A stretch of 52,353 bases of DNA from Limoniibacter endophyticus (lineage in GTDB: Bacteria; Pseudomonadota; Alphaproteobacteria; Rhizobiales; Rhizobiaceae), in the NCBI RefSeq assembly GCF_014652835.1, contig NZ_BMZO01000013.1, positions 1 to 52,353 on the forward strand, given 5' to 3'. Position numbers and translations under genes: made by a program. Of this stretch, positions 9,901 through 18,084 are shown one piece after another (within the stretch, counting starts at the first letter, position 1; every line of letters starts with the position of its first letter). The notes below the pieces were generated by a model. It saw nothing but the letters and a program-made list of their open reading frames with translations, did not search any database and was not told where the DNA came from.

Positions 9901-12900
9901 TAAAGTTTGAAGTTCTGCCCGTCCGCGCCGGCAGCCGTCAATCCGGTTTCCCAGGTGATGGTTTGCCAGTCAGTGGTCAGCGTGACCGTTTTATCCTCAT
10001 ACGTACTGTCCGTCTGGCCGATTTTGTTCTGGCGACGGATCAGCAGACTCATCGCGCCGGAAACACCTTTGGCCTTCACCACCACCCGATACTTGCGCTG
10101 GCCATTCAGCGGCACCGGCTTGTTGTTGTTGGAGAAAATGCCTGGGCTGGTCGTGGTCGTCCGGTTCAGCCGGACCCCCGCTTTCCCGTCCCCGAAATCG
10201 CCAAAGGTCACACCGGCTGGATACTGAATATCCCAGGCAGTGCTGCCCTGCAGAAAATCAAAGTTCGGGATCAGGTTGTCGCCGGCGTTGCGGGTGGCCG
10301 TCAGCACATTCGCCAGATTTGTCAGCTGCTGGCTCTGTGTGGTCAGTTTCCCTTCTGCCTCTGTCACCCGGTTATCGACCGAAGTCAGTGCCGTTGCATC
10401 GGCCTTCTTCGACACATTGCTGTTGGTCGTGTTCAGGTTGTTCTGCAGGTTCGTCAGCTGCTGGCTTTGTGAGGTGATGGCCCCTTCCGCTGTGCTGACC
10501 CGGCTCGTCAGTCCGGTAACGGCGCCGGCGGTGGCATCGATGTCCACCCGGTCGGTAACGTCAGTGACGTAAAAATCATCGAAGTAGCGGCTGCCGCTAA
10601 TCAGATAGTTACTCAGCGTCACCGGCAGGCTGGCTGTCTCCGTCGCTTTCCAGCGACCGGAAATCAGGGTCCAGTTTGTCCCCACCGTACCGCTGTTGTA
10701 TGGACGCTCAAAAACCGGCTGGCCGGCAGAATTGCCGATCCGCAGCTTGTTATTCCCCGCACCATTATCCGTCGTCGCTCCGGGTTCCTTGACCCACACC
10801 CCGATTTCATAGGTTCGCCCCTGAACAAACGGGATGTATTGCCCCGGAGTCACATTCCCCGGATCAACCTTCAGCGCCCGCGTCCCGCTGTGAGGAACGG
10901 AAACCTCCACCACACTGGTCGCGGTTGACCGCCCGGTGTAGCCATCCAGCCCACGTTCAAACGAGGGATTCACGACCAGGTTACCCGGTATCTGACCGCT
11001 GGCATCGATATCTGCCGCAACCTGCGAGAGACTGTTCGACAGATTCGTCAGCGAATTGCTCTGGCTCTCCAGCGTTTTACCCTGCTGCGTCACTTTCGTG
11101 TCGAGCGTGGCCAGCGCAGTCGCATCGGCTTTCTGCGCCAGCGCTTTATCGGTATTCGCCAGATTTCCGGTCAGTTTCGTGATGGCGCTGTTCGCAGCAG
11201 TCAGATCGTTGCCCAGCTGTGTGACGGTATTGGTCAAATCCTGCACCGCTGTCGCATCAGCCTTTTTGGCCACTGCGGCATTGGTGGTTGCCAGCCCGTT
11301 TTCCAGCTGGGTTGTCCGGTTGCCGGTCGAGGTCAGCAGATTACCCTGTTGCGTCACGGTGGTGGTCAGGGAGTCAACCGCCGCCGCCGTGGCATCCGCA
11401 GTATCCTGAACCTTTTGCGCCGCTGTCACATTTCGCATATGCCAGTCCGTAACGAACCATACGGTGCCATACGGGCTGTTCTGCGAGATCTGCAGGAACG
11501 GGCGGATATAACCCCTGTCCACCATCGCCTGCGTGACCTTGAAGCGCCAGGTGGTTCTCTGCCAGGTCGCGGAGGGTGATTTCCCGCCCCCCGCCATGAG
11601 TGGCGCACCGGTGCTCGTATCTGGCCGAACGGCGGTGCCAACATACAGATTAAAATTCGCCGTGCCGGCGCCGCAGGCAACCAGTGCGCTGATCTCAATC
11701 ACATCGTTAAGCGTGGCCGGGAACGCGGCAAAGTTAGGATGGTGATCCCGGCTGGCAATTCGGGCCGCATAACCATACGGGCAGCCCGGCGGGACCTCCT
11801 CAGCCGTTGTGGCTACCACGCTGAACCCCATCTGGTCATACGCCGGGTCAAACGTCGGGTTGGGAATTAAATCCCCGCCTGATGCGTTTCCGGCCCGTAC
11901 AGCGGATTTCAGCGAGGTAATGTTGGCGTTAGCAGCCGTCAGCCCGGATTCCGTCTTCTCCACTCGTCCGGTTAGCGAGTTCATCGCCGTCTGATCCGCT
12001 TTGCTGGCCACGTTCGCGTCTGTCTGCGTCAGCGCATTCCGGAGCTGGGTGATACTCTGCGAATTGCTGACCACATCGTTGCCAATCTGGCTGACATTCG
12101 AGCTGAGCACGCCGGCTGCGTTTGCCAGCGCGGAAACCCCGAGACCGGAGTACATCTCAGCAACCTTGTCTGACAGCTTCAGGCCCAGGTTGATATACGC
12201 CTGGCCGGTCCACTGATTCACCAGAAACTCAACGGTGTTCCAGCCGGCTTTCAGTTCAAAACTGACGGTATTCCAGCTGGCGTTACCCCAGGCGACCTGT
12301 ACCCCATTCACAAATATGGCGCCGGTATCATCAAAAACCCTGGCGCCGGGCGCCAGTGTGATGGTGGTATCTGCGGCCACTTTCACCTGGCAGGAATACA
12401 GCGCGATCAGATAGCTGCCGGCGGACGTAAAGTCCAGTTTGGCCGCGTCGGCCACCTCATCCACGACCGTTGGCGCCACGGCGCGAACATCGCTGAATGA
12501 CGGGACTGTCCCGGCGTTAGCCAGCTGCACAGGATAGAGTCGACGGGACCAGCGATTCGGCTGGCCATTGACCAGTTGATTTGACAGGCTGGTGATGCTG
12601 TCAGTATTGCTGCGAATATCCCGCCCGTTTTGCTCTACCTGCTGCGTTAAGGCAGTGACCGCAGCCGCTTCGGCTTTCTTCGCCAGCGCGGCATTTGTCG
12701 TGCCCAAATCGCTCGTCAGTTTCGTGATGGACTGACCCTGGCTGGTTATCCTGTCGCCCTGCCGGGTAACAACAGACTGCAGCCCGCTCAGTGCCTCATT
12801 CGTACCAGCCAGGCCCGTTTCCGTCTGGCCAACCCGGTTAGTGAGCGATGTTAACGCGGCGCCCTGCGATGTCAGCGTGGTGCCCTGTTGCTCAACTTTC

Positions 12901-15900
12901 TGCGTCAGGGACGTCAGCGCGGCCGCATCGGCTTTTTTCCCGAGGCTGGTTTCCAGGCCACCGATACGGCTCGCCTGCGCGCTCTGCTCTGTCGTCAGAG
13001 AACTCAGTTCACCAGAAACAGCAGCTTTGTTGTCGTTAAACTGCGTCTGCAGGGACTCTCTGGCCTTAACTTCCGCCGAGATGGCGGTAACGCGCGCGGT
13101 TTTTTCCTGGTACAGCAGCCCGGAGGTGACTTTCTCCAGATCGCTCCCATCATAGGAGCCACGCATCTGCGCCGCCAGCGTGCTGCGTGCCTGCGCTTCG
13201 GCGGTCAGCGCGTTACTCAGCGTACTGCGCACATCCTGCAGAGCCGCCGTACTGGCGCCGGGTGCTGGCCGGCCAACGGCGATCCAGTCGAATTCGATAA
13301 AGTTGCTGGCATCCTGCTGGTTCGTCAGGTCAAGGCGAATACGATCAATGTTCCCTGTCCACGGAATATCACGCACCGTCAGGGTTGCCACCCCATCGGC
13401 ATATTCCGGCTCAGCAACAATGTATCGCTTCGTGTTATTGAAGTTTTCGCCGGCAGACACCCAGCGGATCTCACCCGCCCAGACTGGTTTGCCGGTTTTA
13501 CGAAAGCGCAGCATGATGAAACGGTACGCCGCACCATCGACAGCCAGCCCGCCAGGAGAGCTAATGTACGGATCGGTGGCGCTGTCCGCCGGGCGTAACC
13601 AGCCATCCTGTGACACACCCGGTACGCCGGCGCTGCCGGTCCAGCCCTCGGTCGTCTGATTGTTGAAATGCCAGATAACCTGCGAATCGAACTGGATATT
13701 AGCGCCGGCAGCGAGGCTGGACATTTCCCGCGCCAGATTTTCATCGGCGGTCTTCATCACCTGAGTCAGGCTCTCGATACTCGCCTCAATCCCCTGCGTT
13801 GCCGCCAGCAGTTCATCAGCGGCCTGTGCCGCCTTCGCGTTAACATCGGCGATACGATCCGCGGTCTCCTGCTTCACCGCACTGGTCAGCGTGGTGTTGA
13901 CCTGAGACAGCGACTGCTTCAGGCCATTTTCGGCAGTCTTTATCTGCGCATTCAATGCGGCATCGCCGTCGGCCAGCGTTTTGCTGACCCTGGCAATCTC
14001 CAGGTCGATGGTGGCGTTGATTTCCGCAGCCGTATCGGTGACTGACTGTCTTACCTGGGTGATGCTGTCGGTCAGCGACTTGTTCACAGTTGCGATCTGC
14101 TTGTTCGCATCTGCGACGGCGGATTTTGCCTCCTGAACGCCTTTGTTTGCCTGAGCCAGACCAGAATCAAGAGCCTGGTTTACTGTTGCAATATCGGCGT
14201 CGAGGGTCTCATTAACTAAGGTGATTTCATCCGTGATGGTTTTATTCACGGCGGAGATCTTCCCGTCAACATCAGCCGTGATGCTTTTCGCCGATGCATC
14301 AATATCCTGGCTGACCTGCTTCGCCTGGTCTTCGGCTTCCTTACGCAGAGCTTCAGCGGTCTGCTCCAGTTCCTGCTGCGTATTGCGGATACCTTCCTGT
14401 GTTTCGCTAATGGTGCGCTGCGTTTCCTCCCAGGCAGCCGTATCCTTGATCGCGTCGGTCAGGTTTTCGTAGTAGTCATCAAAGTTATCGCTGGCCATCC
14501 CCTGGACCCAGCCGGTCCACGGGCTTTCATTGCCAAGACGATCCACAAGGCGCGCCCGATACCAGAATTCGGCGCCCATACTGAGGCCCATCTGCTGATA
14601 GCTTTTCCCCGGATAGGCCACGTCTGATAACGGCATTGGCGCACTGCCGTCCTGGTTTTTGCTGTACTGCAGTTCCGTGCGCAGCGTATCCCCGGAGCCG
14701 GTCGGGAACTCCCAGCTAACCTGGACCCCATGAACCAGCGAACGGGTTGCCAGCGCCAGCGGTGCCAGCGGCTCGCCGACCTTGCCGGTCAGGGTTTTCT
14801 CTTCGGAATACGCCCAGCCGCTCGAGATCTCCGCCGCATTGATCGCGCGGACACGAACCAGGTAACGACCGGCATAAATGCCGCTGACCTCAAACGAGGT
14901 GGTCGAGCTGCGCGGCACATTAATCCAGTTCCCGTCGTTACGGCGCCACTGTGCCTCGTAGGCAATAGCGCCGCTGACCGCTGACCAGTTAACCTGCATC
15001 GTTTCGACGCTGATCCCCTGATTCACGACCGAGCGGGATGTGATGACAATATCGTCAGGAGGTGACTGGTTGCCCGCCGGCAATACGCTAACCGGGCGCT
15101 GGTCGATAATCGCGCCGGTATCGATGCGGGCGAATTTATCCGGGTCATGTGCCACGCCGGTGATCGTGAGGGTGGCATCGCTGTTCTCTTTTACCCCTGT
15201 AACCCGGTACTGCTGCAGGAAGAGGTCATCAGATTCAATGGCCCAGACGCATTCCCGTTCTGGCGTCTCACTGTATGCCGTTGTGACCGTAATCTGCCGG
15301 CGTCCGTTAACAGCCTGAATGGTCCGGCTCTGTGAGATACCGGATGGCAGGTTTAGCTGGAGACGGTCGCCAGGTTTGGCATCCACATCACGATCCAGCG
15401 TAATCACCCGGCCATTCACCGCGCTGATTCGCCCGCCGTTGACCCGTCCGGCCAGCAACTCATCCGCCAGGGCAATGATATAACCGGGTTGAGGAATGCG
15501 ACCGTCCAGCCCCACATCAAACTCAACGACCCGGTCTTTGTTGTTGGTCAGTATGCCCCACAACCCCTTACGGTGGGCTTCGCTCTGGCGCGTACAGCCA
15601 ATCGCGGTCAGTTCGAGCTGGTTAAAACTGTAGCGGGAAACCAGTTCCGGGATAAACGCCGGCTCCATCGCATCAGCATAAGCATTATCCGGATCAGACC
15701 AGGAAACCAGGGCGTTGGTGTACCGAACCTGGCTGCTGCTGCTCGAATAACGGGGTTTGCCGATAATATTGGCGCGCGTATAGGTAAAATCGACATCACG
15801 CGGCATATCAGCCTGCACAACAATCTGCTCACCGTTCCAGCAGGTCATGCCCCGGAAAATGGCGGCAAAGTCTCGCAGCACGGTGTAAGCATCGTTGCGT

Positions 15901-16925
15901 TCCTGAACATAGACGTTACAGGTATAGCGCGGCTCCATGCCGTCACCACCACGCCCGTCAGGAACCAGCTGATCGCAGTACTGTGCAATCTGGTACAGCG
16001 TCCATTTCGAAATATTGGCGCTGCTCAGACGATTACCGAGACCAAAACGGTCAGCTATAACAATGTCGTAATAGATCCAGGCCGGGTTATCCGTCCAGGC
16101 CCATTTAAACCCGCCGGTCCAGACGCCGGTATATTCGCGGGTTTCCGGATTGTAGTTATCCGGCACACGAATCACGCGCCCACGCGGCTCACAGGAAATT
16201 TGCGGAATGGAGCCATTAAACTGGCTGGAGTCGAACTCGATATAAAGCAGCGCGGTGTTGGGATAACGCAGCTTCGCGTCAATCACTTCGGTATAGCTCT
16301 GCAGCGTCATCACGTCGCCAGTTTTGACACTGTTTGCATCCGGAGAGATTTTACGCAGGCGTAGCGTCCAGGTACTGCCGGCATGGGGCAGATCAATACG
16401 ATGGCTCCGCTCATAACCGGAGGTTGTTTTACCCGTGACAGCGGTTTCCAGCACCGTCTGCCAGGCGCCGCCGTCGGTCTGCAGGTCAATCGCATACTTG
16501 ACGGTATTGCCCACCACGTCGCCGTCATCTTCCTGTTTCATCAGGGACGGCCATTTCAGGCGGACACGAACGGCAGAAAGCTGGGTATTAGTAAAGGTAT
16601 GGGTCCAGGCTGTCTTGCTGGAAACTTCCGTTCCTACACTGATTTCATTTTCAGTACCGGGAATACCCTGAATATAAGTCTGAGCCTGCGTGCCGGGGCG
16701 AAATTCCCAGGAAACACCACTGAAGTTTTGCGAACCATCAGCATTTTCAAGCGGGGTGCCATCAAGATAAATATCTTTACCGGTTAAACCACCTGCAAAT
16801 TCACCCTCACCTAATGCGAGCAGAATTTTGGCTTTCGCAACGGACTGTAAATCATCCGGCTGTTCCGTCGGTGTACGCTGCTTTGAGCCGCCACCCTTGC
16901 GCCCTTTAATTATGTTGTTTGCCAT
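3924..16925 (-). CDS. Giant J-like central tail fibre / host specificity protein (4333 aa)
   Basis: Residues 1 to about 610 match the lambda J core that caps the tail tip (RKGGGSKQRTPTEQPDDLQS at the start; later YPNTALLYIEFDSSQFNGS and IAQYCDQLVPDGRGG). Lambda J is about 1130 aa, so this is nearly four times longer. Next come two fibronectin type III-like domains (about 619-808) and a long Ala/Asp/Thr-rich coiled coil (about 820-1060). The remaining 2900 residues alternate about ten beta-sandwich, carbohydrate-binding-like modules (openings such as NLIPNPSFD, NLVVNPSFERG, DGTFESYSDG; endings such as YFDDFYVTDVTD) with heptad linkers built on TNSNVAKKADATAL. Near 3990-4050 the J C-terminal region returns (WSMKVETVNGKNVGAGITLG), ahead of a knob of about 280 residues. 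The frame is open throughout. It follows the tail I gene, as J does in lambda. It should bind a surface polysaccharide or receptor; the actual receptor is unknown. Confidence 0.93.
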   Translation of the reverse strand: MANNIIKGRKGGGSKQRTPTEQPDDLQSVAKAKILLALGEGEFAGGLTGKDIYLDGTPLENADGSQNFSGVSWEFRPGTQAQTYIQGIPGTENEISVGTEVSSKTAWTHTFTNTQLSAVRVRLKWPSLMKQEDDGDVVGNTVKYAIDLQTDGGAWQTVLETAVTGKTTSGYERSHRIDLPHAGSTWTLRLRKISPDANSVKTGDVMTLQSYTEVIDAKLRYPNTALLYIEFDSSQFNGSIPQISCEPRGRVIRVPDNYNPETREYTGVWTGGFKWAWTDNPAWIYYDIVIADRFGLGNRLSSANISKWTLYQIAQYCDQLVPDGRGGDGMEPRYTCNVYVQERNDAYTVLRDFAAIFRGMTCWNGEQIVVQADMPRDVDFTYTRANIIGKPRYSSSSSQVRYTNALVSWSDPDNAYADAMEPAFIPELVSRYSFNQLELTAIGCTRQSEAHRKGLWGILTNNKDRVVEFDVGLDGRIPQPGYIIALADELLAGRVNGGRISAVNGRVITLDRDVDAKPGDRLQLNLPSGISQSRTIQAVNGRRQITVTTAYSETPERECVWAIESDDLFLQQYRVTGVKENSDATLTITGVAHDPDKFARIDTGAIIDQRPVSVLPAGNQSPPDDIVITSRSVVNQGISVETMQVNWSAVSGAIAYEAQWRRNDGNWINVPRSSTTSFEVSGIYAGRYLVRVRAINAAEISSGWAYSEEKTLTGKVGEPLAPLALATRSLVHGVQVSWEFPTGSGDTLRTELQYSKNQDGSAPMPLSDVAYPGKSYQQMGLSMGAEFWYRARLVDRLGNESPWTGWVQGMASDNFDDYYENLTDAIKDTAAWEETQRTISETQEGIRNTQQELEQTAEALRKEAEDQAKQVSQDIDASAKSITADVDGKISAVNKTITDEITLVNETLDADIATVNQALDSGLAQANKGVQEAKSAVADANKQIATVNKSLTDSITQVRQSVTDTAAEINATIDLEIARVSKTLADGDAALNAQIKTAENGLKQSLSQVNTTLTSAVKQETADRIADVNAKAAQAADELLAATQGIEASIESLTQVMKTADENLAREMSSLAAGANIQFDSQVIWHFNNQTTEGWTGSAGVPGVSQDGWLRPADSATDPYISSPGGLAVDGAAYRFIMLRFRKTGKPVWAGEIRWVSAGENFNNTKRYIVAEPEYADGVATLTVRDIPWTGNIDRIRLDLTNQQDASNFIEFDWIAVGRPAPGASTAALQDVRSTLSNALTAEAQARSTLAAQMRGSYDGSDLEKVTSGLLYQEKTARVTAISAEVKARESLQTQFNDNKAAVSGELSSLTTEQSAQASRIGGLETSLGKKADAAALTSLTQKVEQQGTTLTSQGAALTSLTNRVGQTETGLAGTNEALSGLQSVVTRQGDRITSQGQSITKLTSDLGTTNAALAKKAEAAAVTALTQQVEQNGRDIRSNTDSITSLSNQLVNGQPNRWSRRLYPVQLANAGTVPSFSDVRAVAPTVVDEVADAAKLDFTSAGSYLIALYSCQVKVAADTTITLAPGARVFDDTGAIFVNGVQVAWGNASWNTVSFELKAGWNTVEFLVNQWTGQAYINLGLKLSDKVAEMYSGLGVSALANAAGVLSSNVSQIGNDVVSNSQSITQLRNALTQTDANVASKADQTAMNSLTGRVEKTESGLTAANANITSLKSAVRAGNASGGDLIPNPTFDPAYDQMGFSVVATTAEEVPPGCPYGYAARIASRDHHPNFAAFPATLNDVIEISALVACGAGTANFNLYVGTAVRPDTSTGAPLMAGGGKSPSATWQRTTWRFKVTQAMVDRGYIRPFLQISQNSPYGTVWFVTDWHMRNVTAAQKVQDTADATAAAVDSLTTTVTQQGNLLTSTGNRTTQLENGLATTNAAVAKKADATAVQDLTNTVTQLGNDLTAANSAITKLTGNLANTDKALAQKADATALATLDTKVTQQGKTLESQSNSLTNLSNSLSQVAADIDASGQIPGNLVVNPSFERGLDGYTGRSTATSVVEVSVPHSGTRALKVDPGNVTPGQYIPFVQGRTYEIGVWVKEPGATTDNGAGNNKLRIGNSAGQPVFERPYNSGTVGTNWTLISGRWKATETASLPVTLSNYLISGSRYFDDFYVTDVTDRVDIDATAGAVTGLTSRVSTAEGAITSQSQQLTNLQNNLNTTNSNVSKKADATALTSVDNRVTEAEGKLTTQSQQLTNLANVLTATRNAGDNLIPNFDFLQGSTAWDIQYPAGVTFGDFGDGKAGVRLNRTTTTSPGIFSNNNKPVPLNGQRKYRVVVKAKGVSGAMSLLIRRQNKIGQTDSTYEDKTVTLTTDWQTITWETGLTAAGADGQNFKLYSHPANGEIWLDSVRVFDITDETNIKATSDAVSSLTGTVMNQGNTLTSQGQSITALNNALEGVKGDVAKKADASAVSSLTNRVTQTEKDIRGQADSLTSLNTSLKQQATRGANVLPDGSFESYAVGDVLSNARAVITSEAAHSGTKSLRVTRSTEYNPNATDNNDTHIFSGMQVRDNAVYYVEAWVKLPAGSTADPTVYMVLGFSFQDSANGWSWPGLNVKVSGLSVDNWTKVSGYLTNNRTALKQAMVRISIPNTPKVRLGDAFLIDDLIITDVTDAKAALDAADANAQALSSLSASVTQNGKNITSQGSAITKLQSDVMQLGKDISGKADASALTNLTTRVTATEGSLKSQGDSLTSLQNSLNTTNSNVAKKADATALQSLQNTVEQHGRDLTTQSGALTSLQNSLNTTNSNVAKKADATALQSLQNTVEQHGKDLTTQSGALTSLQNSLNTTNSNVAKKADATALQSLQNTVEQHGRDLTTQSSALTNLENNFSSLAVGGTNLIRNADTLEGWSSRHATETYLGDRVAYTRLAKGASGYTQLDEQTLDVTGRTEFVFSFYAKGAYDGQEMASYFYNPSNTTITETSQGVKGGAGDGKAVTKLTTAWARYWVKWVIPATSGTKRLIAARLESATSADKEVWLCRPQLETGTVMTDWSPSPDDAASGITANTSAINSLTSRVTNAEGQLTAQSQSITNLQNSLNTTNNNVAQKASAQSVSDLTSRVTSAEGKITSQGQAITKLQGDLSSTTDKVNTKADQTALNALTGRVEKTEAGLTAANSNIVSLTAAVNAGNAAGDDYIPNPSFDPAYDRMGYDVVETTADGVPADCPFRYAVRLAGRDHVPKINNIAVTPGDVFEMSALVACGTGSADFNFYIGRATTATGGIGARASGGNTKTTSAWKRTTWRFTVPADTNFLRPFLQVNQSSPFGTVWYAADWHMRNVTAANSAQKTADATAKAVDSLTTTVSQQGDTLSSIGTRTTSLENSLRSTNDTVSKKADTTAVTQLQGTVTQQGNDIAAANSALTKLSSDLATTNANVNKKADASAMNTLQNQVTEQGKTLSAQGDSLTQLSNSLSQTAADIDASGKMPGNLIVNGSFERGAAGFTGWSSTATVADLQVPHSGNKALKMSAGQSNLVGQEISITQGRTYRMGVWAKQDPGTTIKDAGNTKFRVADSTGLLVGSNYGPFSSGWQLVTFDWKATKTTTASFQLTTFLSAGAMYFDDFHVLDVTDEKDIAANAGAISQMNTRVTAAEGAITTQAQQLTKLSGDLAVTNAAVSKKAEQSAVTGLTTRMTSAEGKLDSQSQQLTSLQNSLTTMNTELGKKADTSAVSSLTGRVSQVENTITSQSQSITSLTSTINTIRTQGANPWVDGTFESYSDGQVLGGNGTAVVVASQKFTGGKSLKLRRDENNSGNSDKQLGTWQSVREDAKFRFEFWAMMPADQAPSSGWTTLVGIQSQNAAGQNAWQAAVTVSEASLGARDKWVKFTGIASNNGAGRTRAVVWISTRGATGNGTPGYSLYIDDLVITDVTDAKAAQDASDATASAVSGLTARVTDAEGKITAQAQQQTALATKVDNANSRVDNMAKTLSDSQSTQASLNTSLQSQIDAQAAANIKNQTTLDNTIKSVASITSTQQTHATALEALATQQTTLTSSVGDLSASVQNTAKTVADVNGTVSSLWSMKVETVNGKNVGAGITLGSNGETSDMILYADRFSLFNRNNATAVPVMVAEGNELYIDTARIKNSSLTSTKIADGSITNAKIGNEIRSNDFVDGSRGWRIAKDGSSQFNNVIVRGAVYATDGWFQGTVYANHIEGDIGSFAINIAQHRTRKVPKATWQWFELARFRRQNFDQVINIRGGLLQTDSITIDGGAKLRAGMSYAPGADGGLNPGYLSYAMLLRGTGATSGGGSMELGIELMYETGGATRLLTAQESMNVDNMSFVVPAGTGDAVLRYGCYLDRNGQMVLTILSRFDAFAARNNNVIRGSST
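6090..7525 (-). repeat. Segmental duplication inside the central fibre gene, copy B
   Basis: Encodes a block beginning with YIPNPSFDPAYDRMG, passing WHMRNVTAANSAQKTADAT and NLIVNGSFERG, and ending with YFDDFHVLDVTDEKDIAA. The same order of two beta-sandwich modules and heptad linkers occurs in copy A at about 10440-11895. The copies are diverged but collinear over about 475 residues. Boundaries are approximate. Confidence 0.8.
8465..8860 (-). repeat. Three tandem 132-bp (44-aa) repeats in the fibre linker
   Basis: Three nearly identical 132-bp units encode the 44-residue unit that contains KKADATALQSLQNTVEQHG and LTTQSGALTSLQNSLN. The motif ATGCTGTTCAACGG (or its one- or two-base variant) recurs at about 8469, 8601 and 8733, exactly 132 bp apart. 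High nucleotide identity means recent amplification, and copy number could vary by slippage or recombination without breaking the frame. Confidence 0.92.
10440..11895 (-). repeat. Segmental duplication inside the central fibre gene, copy A
   Basis: Encodes LIPNPTFDPAYDQMG, WHMRNVTAAQKVQDTADAT, NLVVNPSFERG and YFDDFYVTDVTDRVDIDA in the same order as copy B (about 6090-7525). Boundaries are approximate and judged from the protein. Confidence 0.8.
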
Positions 16926-16936
16926 ATTACGCCCAT

Positions 16937-16959
16937 AAAAAAAGCCACCGCAAGGTGGC
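16937..16959 (-). terminator. Intrinsic terminator-like hairpin between tail I and J genes
   Basis: The stem GCCACC/GGTGGC with a GCAA loop is followed on the minus strand by a seven-T run. It lies in the short gap between the I-like stop and the J-like start, inside the late transcript. Confidence 0.8.
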
Positions 16960-16987
16960 CTGAATTGGATGGTTTACTGAATAAAAC

Positions 16988-17578
16988 TTATTGCTGGTCT
17001 TCTACGTAAATACCGGCAGATATAATGGCGCCGCCAATTCGGCGTTTGCCATAAAGCAAAGGGACCGGGTATCCCTGAGAGGCAGTATTCGTCACGCCCC
17101 CAAAGGCGTAGGACGCTTTATTGTCAGCGGATTCTTTTCGTGCCAGGCCTGCTGGCTGTGGAGAAAGCATCTGAACGACGCCGCCGAGCATCATGGCGCC
17201 GCCTCCCATCATTACGTTTACGCCCCACGCCTGGCCGAATCCGAAAGTGGCTATAGCTCCAACCGCAACGATGACCGCACCCAAAATAGTCTGAAGAAAA
17301 CCGGCTTTTTTGCTACCAATGACTACAGGAACAATGCGAATTACTTCCCCGGTTATGGGGAATCCTAAGTCATCTAGACCTATATTTTTTTCATCCTTAA
17401 ATACCGCATAGGTTAGTCCACGCTCTTTGCTGGTAATCATGAATTTTTCGAAGCCTGGTATCGTTTTCGCCAACGCTATGCCTGCTTCATGGATGCACGA
17501 AATAAGACGATGATGAGTTTTCCCAAACTTTTTACCGAGCATTCCACTTAATTCAATACGCGTCATAACTTCTTGCAT
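16988..17578 (-). CDS. Tail assembly protein I-like
   Basis: A 196-aa homologue of lambda tail assembly protein I, which acts with K, L and J in building the tail tip. Its features are a ubiquitin-like N-terminal region (to about residue 95, ending GEVIRIVPVVIGSKKAG), a central hydrophobic Gly/Ala stretch (about 100-145, ILGAVIVAVGAIATFGFGQA), and a C-terminal QGYPVPLLYGKRRIG segment typical of I. I prefer the ATG at 17578 because GGAGAAAG lies just upstream; an in-frame start at 17620 would fall inside the preceding terminator hairpin. A lipoprotein gene is wedged between this gene and K, where lambda has none. Confidence 0.85.
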   Translation of the reverse strand: MQEVMTRIELSGMLGKKFGKTHHRLISCIHEAGIALAKTIPGFEKFMITSKERGLTYAVFKDEKNIGLDDLGFPITGEVIRIVPVVIGSKKAGFLQTILGAVIVAVGAIATFGFGQAWGVNVMMGGGAMMLGGVVQMLSPQPAGLARKESADNKASYAFGGVTNTASQGYPVPLLYGKRRIGGAIISAGIYVEDQQ

Positions 17579-17588
17579 TTCTTTCTCC

Positions 17589-17611
17589 AAAAAAAACCGC
17601 CTGATGGCGGT
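17589..17611 (-). terminator. Intrinsic terminator after the lipoprotein gene
   Basis: The stem ACCGCC/GGCGGT with loop TGAT is followed on the minus strand by eight T. It directly follows the lipoprotein gene and overlaps the ribosome binding region of the next gene. Confidence 0.85.
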
Positions 17612-17629
17612 TCTTCTCATAAAGATAAG

Positions 17630-18043
17630 TTAAAAAGCTGTGGGGTATATTCCAAAATCCCCATTGGTGCCATAACCAATTCGGTACATTAATGTTTTTC
17701 CATCAATCACTGTCCCTGATTGCTCACTCATGCCACCACCACACATTCCTTTTGGCCATGCGCTAAATATATGATTCCCTACTTTTGGATAAATCACAGC
17801 TTTTTGGGCAGTATCTAAATCAGCTATCTCTTTTCCATCAAGATATACTCGCGTCATACAAGCGCTTCCCATAACACCAGAGTCCCGCTTTATAATAACT
17901 TCGCCCGTACCTTCTTTTTTAGAGAAAAACGATGAGTCTAATATTTGCTTGGCGGGTATATTTTGTGCCTGTTCATTTGTTACTGGTTTAGTCGCACACC
18001 CACTAATTCCCACAATCACTAAAGCTAGTGCAATTTTTTTCAT
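17630..18043 (-). CDS. Predicted lipoprotein moron inserted in the tail operon
   Basis: A 137-aa protein with a classical lipoprotein signal peptide: MKK, a hydrophobic core (IALALVIVGI), and the lipobox ISGC with Cys at residue 16, then ATKPVTNE. Residue 2 of the mature protein is Ala, not Asp, which favours outer-membrane sorting. The mature domain has two more Cys (in GSACMTRVYLDG and KGMCGGGMSEQ), possibly a disulfide, and no family I can name. The gene is AT-richer than its neighbours, splits the tail genes K and I, and has its own terminator. These are the marks of a moron expressed from the prophage. A role in superinfection exclusion, as with Cor or Llp lipoproteins near tail genes, is possible, but it shows no similarity I recognise to them. 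Confidence 0.8.
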   Translation of the reverse strand: MKKIALALVIVGISGCATKPVTNEQAQNIPAKQILDSSFFSKKEGTGEVIIKRDSGVMGSACMTRVYLDGKEIADLDTAQKAVIYPKVGNHIFSAWPKGMCGGGMSEQSGTVIDGKTLMYRIGYGTNGDFGIYPTAF

Positions 18044-18084
18044 CTCTTTGTCCCTTTTGTTTTTAATTCAAATGCCACAAAAGA

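Noticed and set aside
15489-16364. 291-aa plus-strand open frame within the fibre gene.
   Set aside because: It is antisense to the conserved J core, and its text has no domain; GC-skewed codon shadow.
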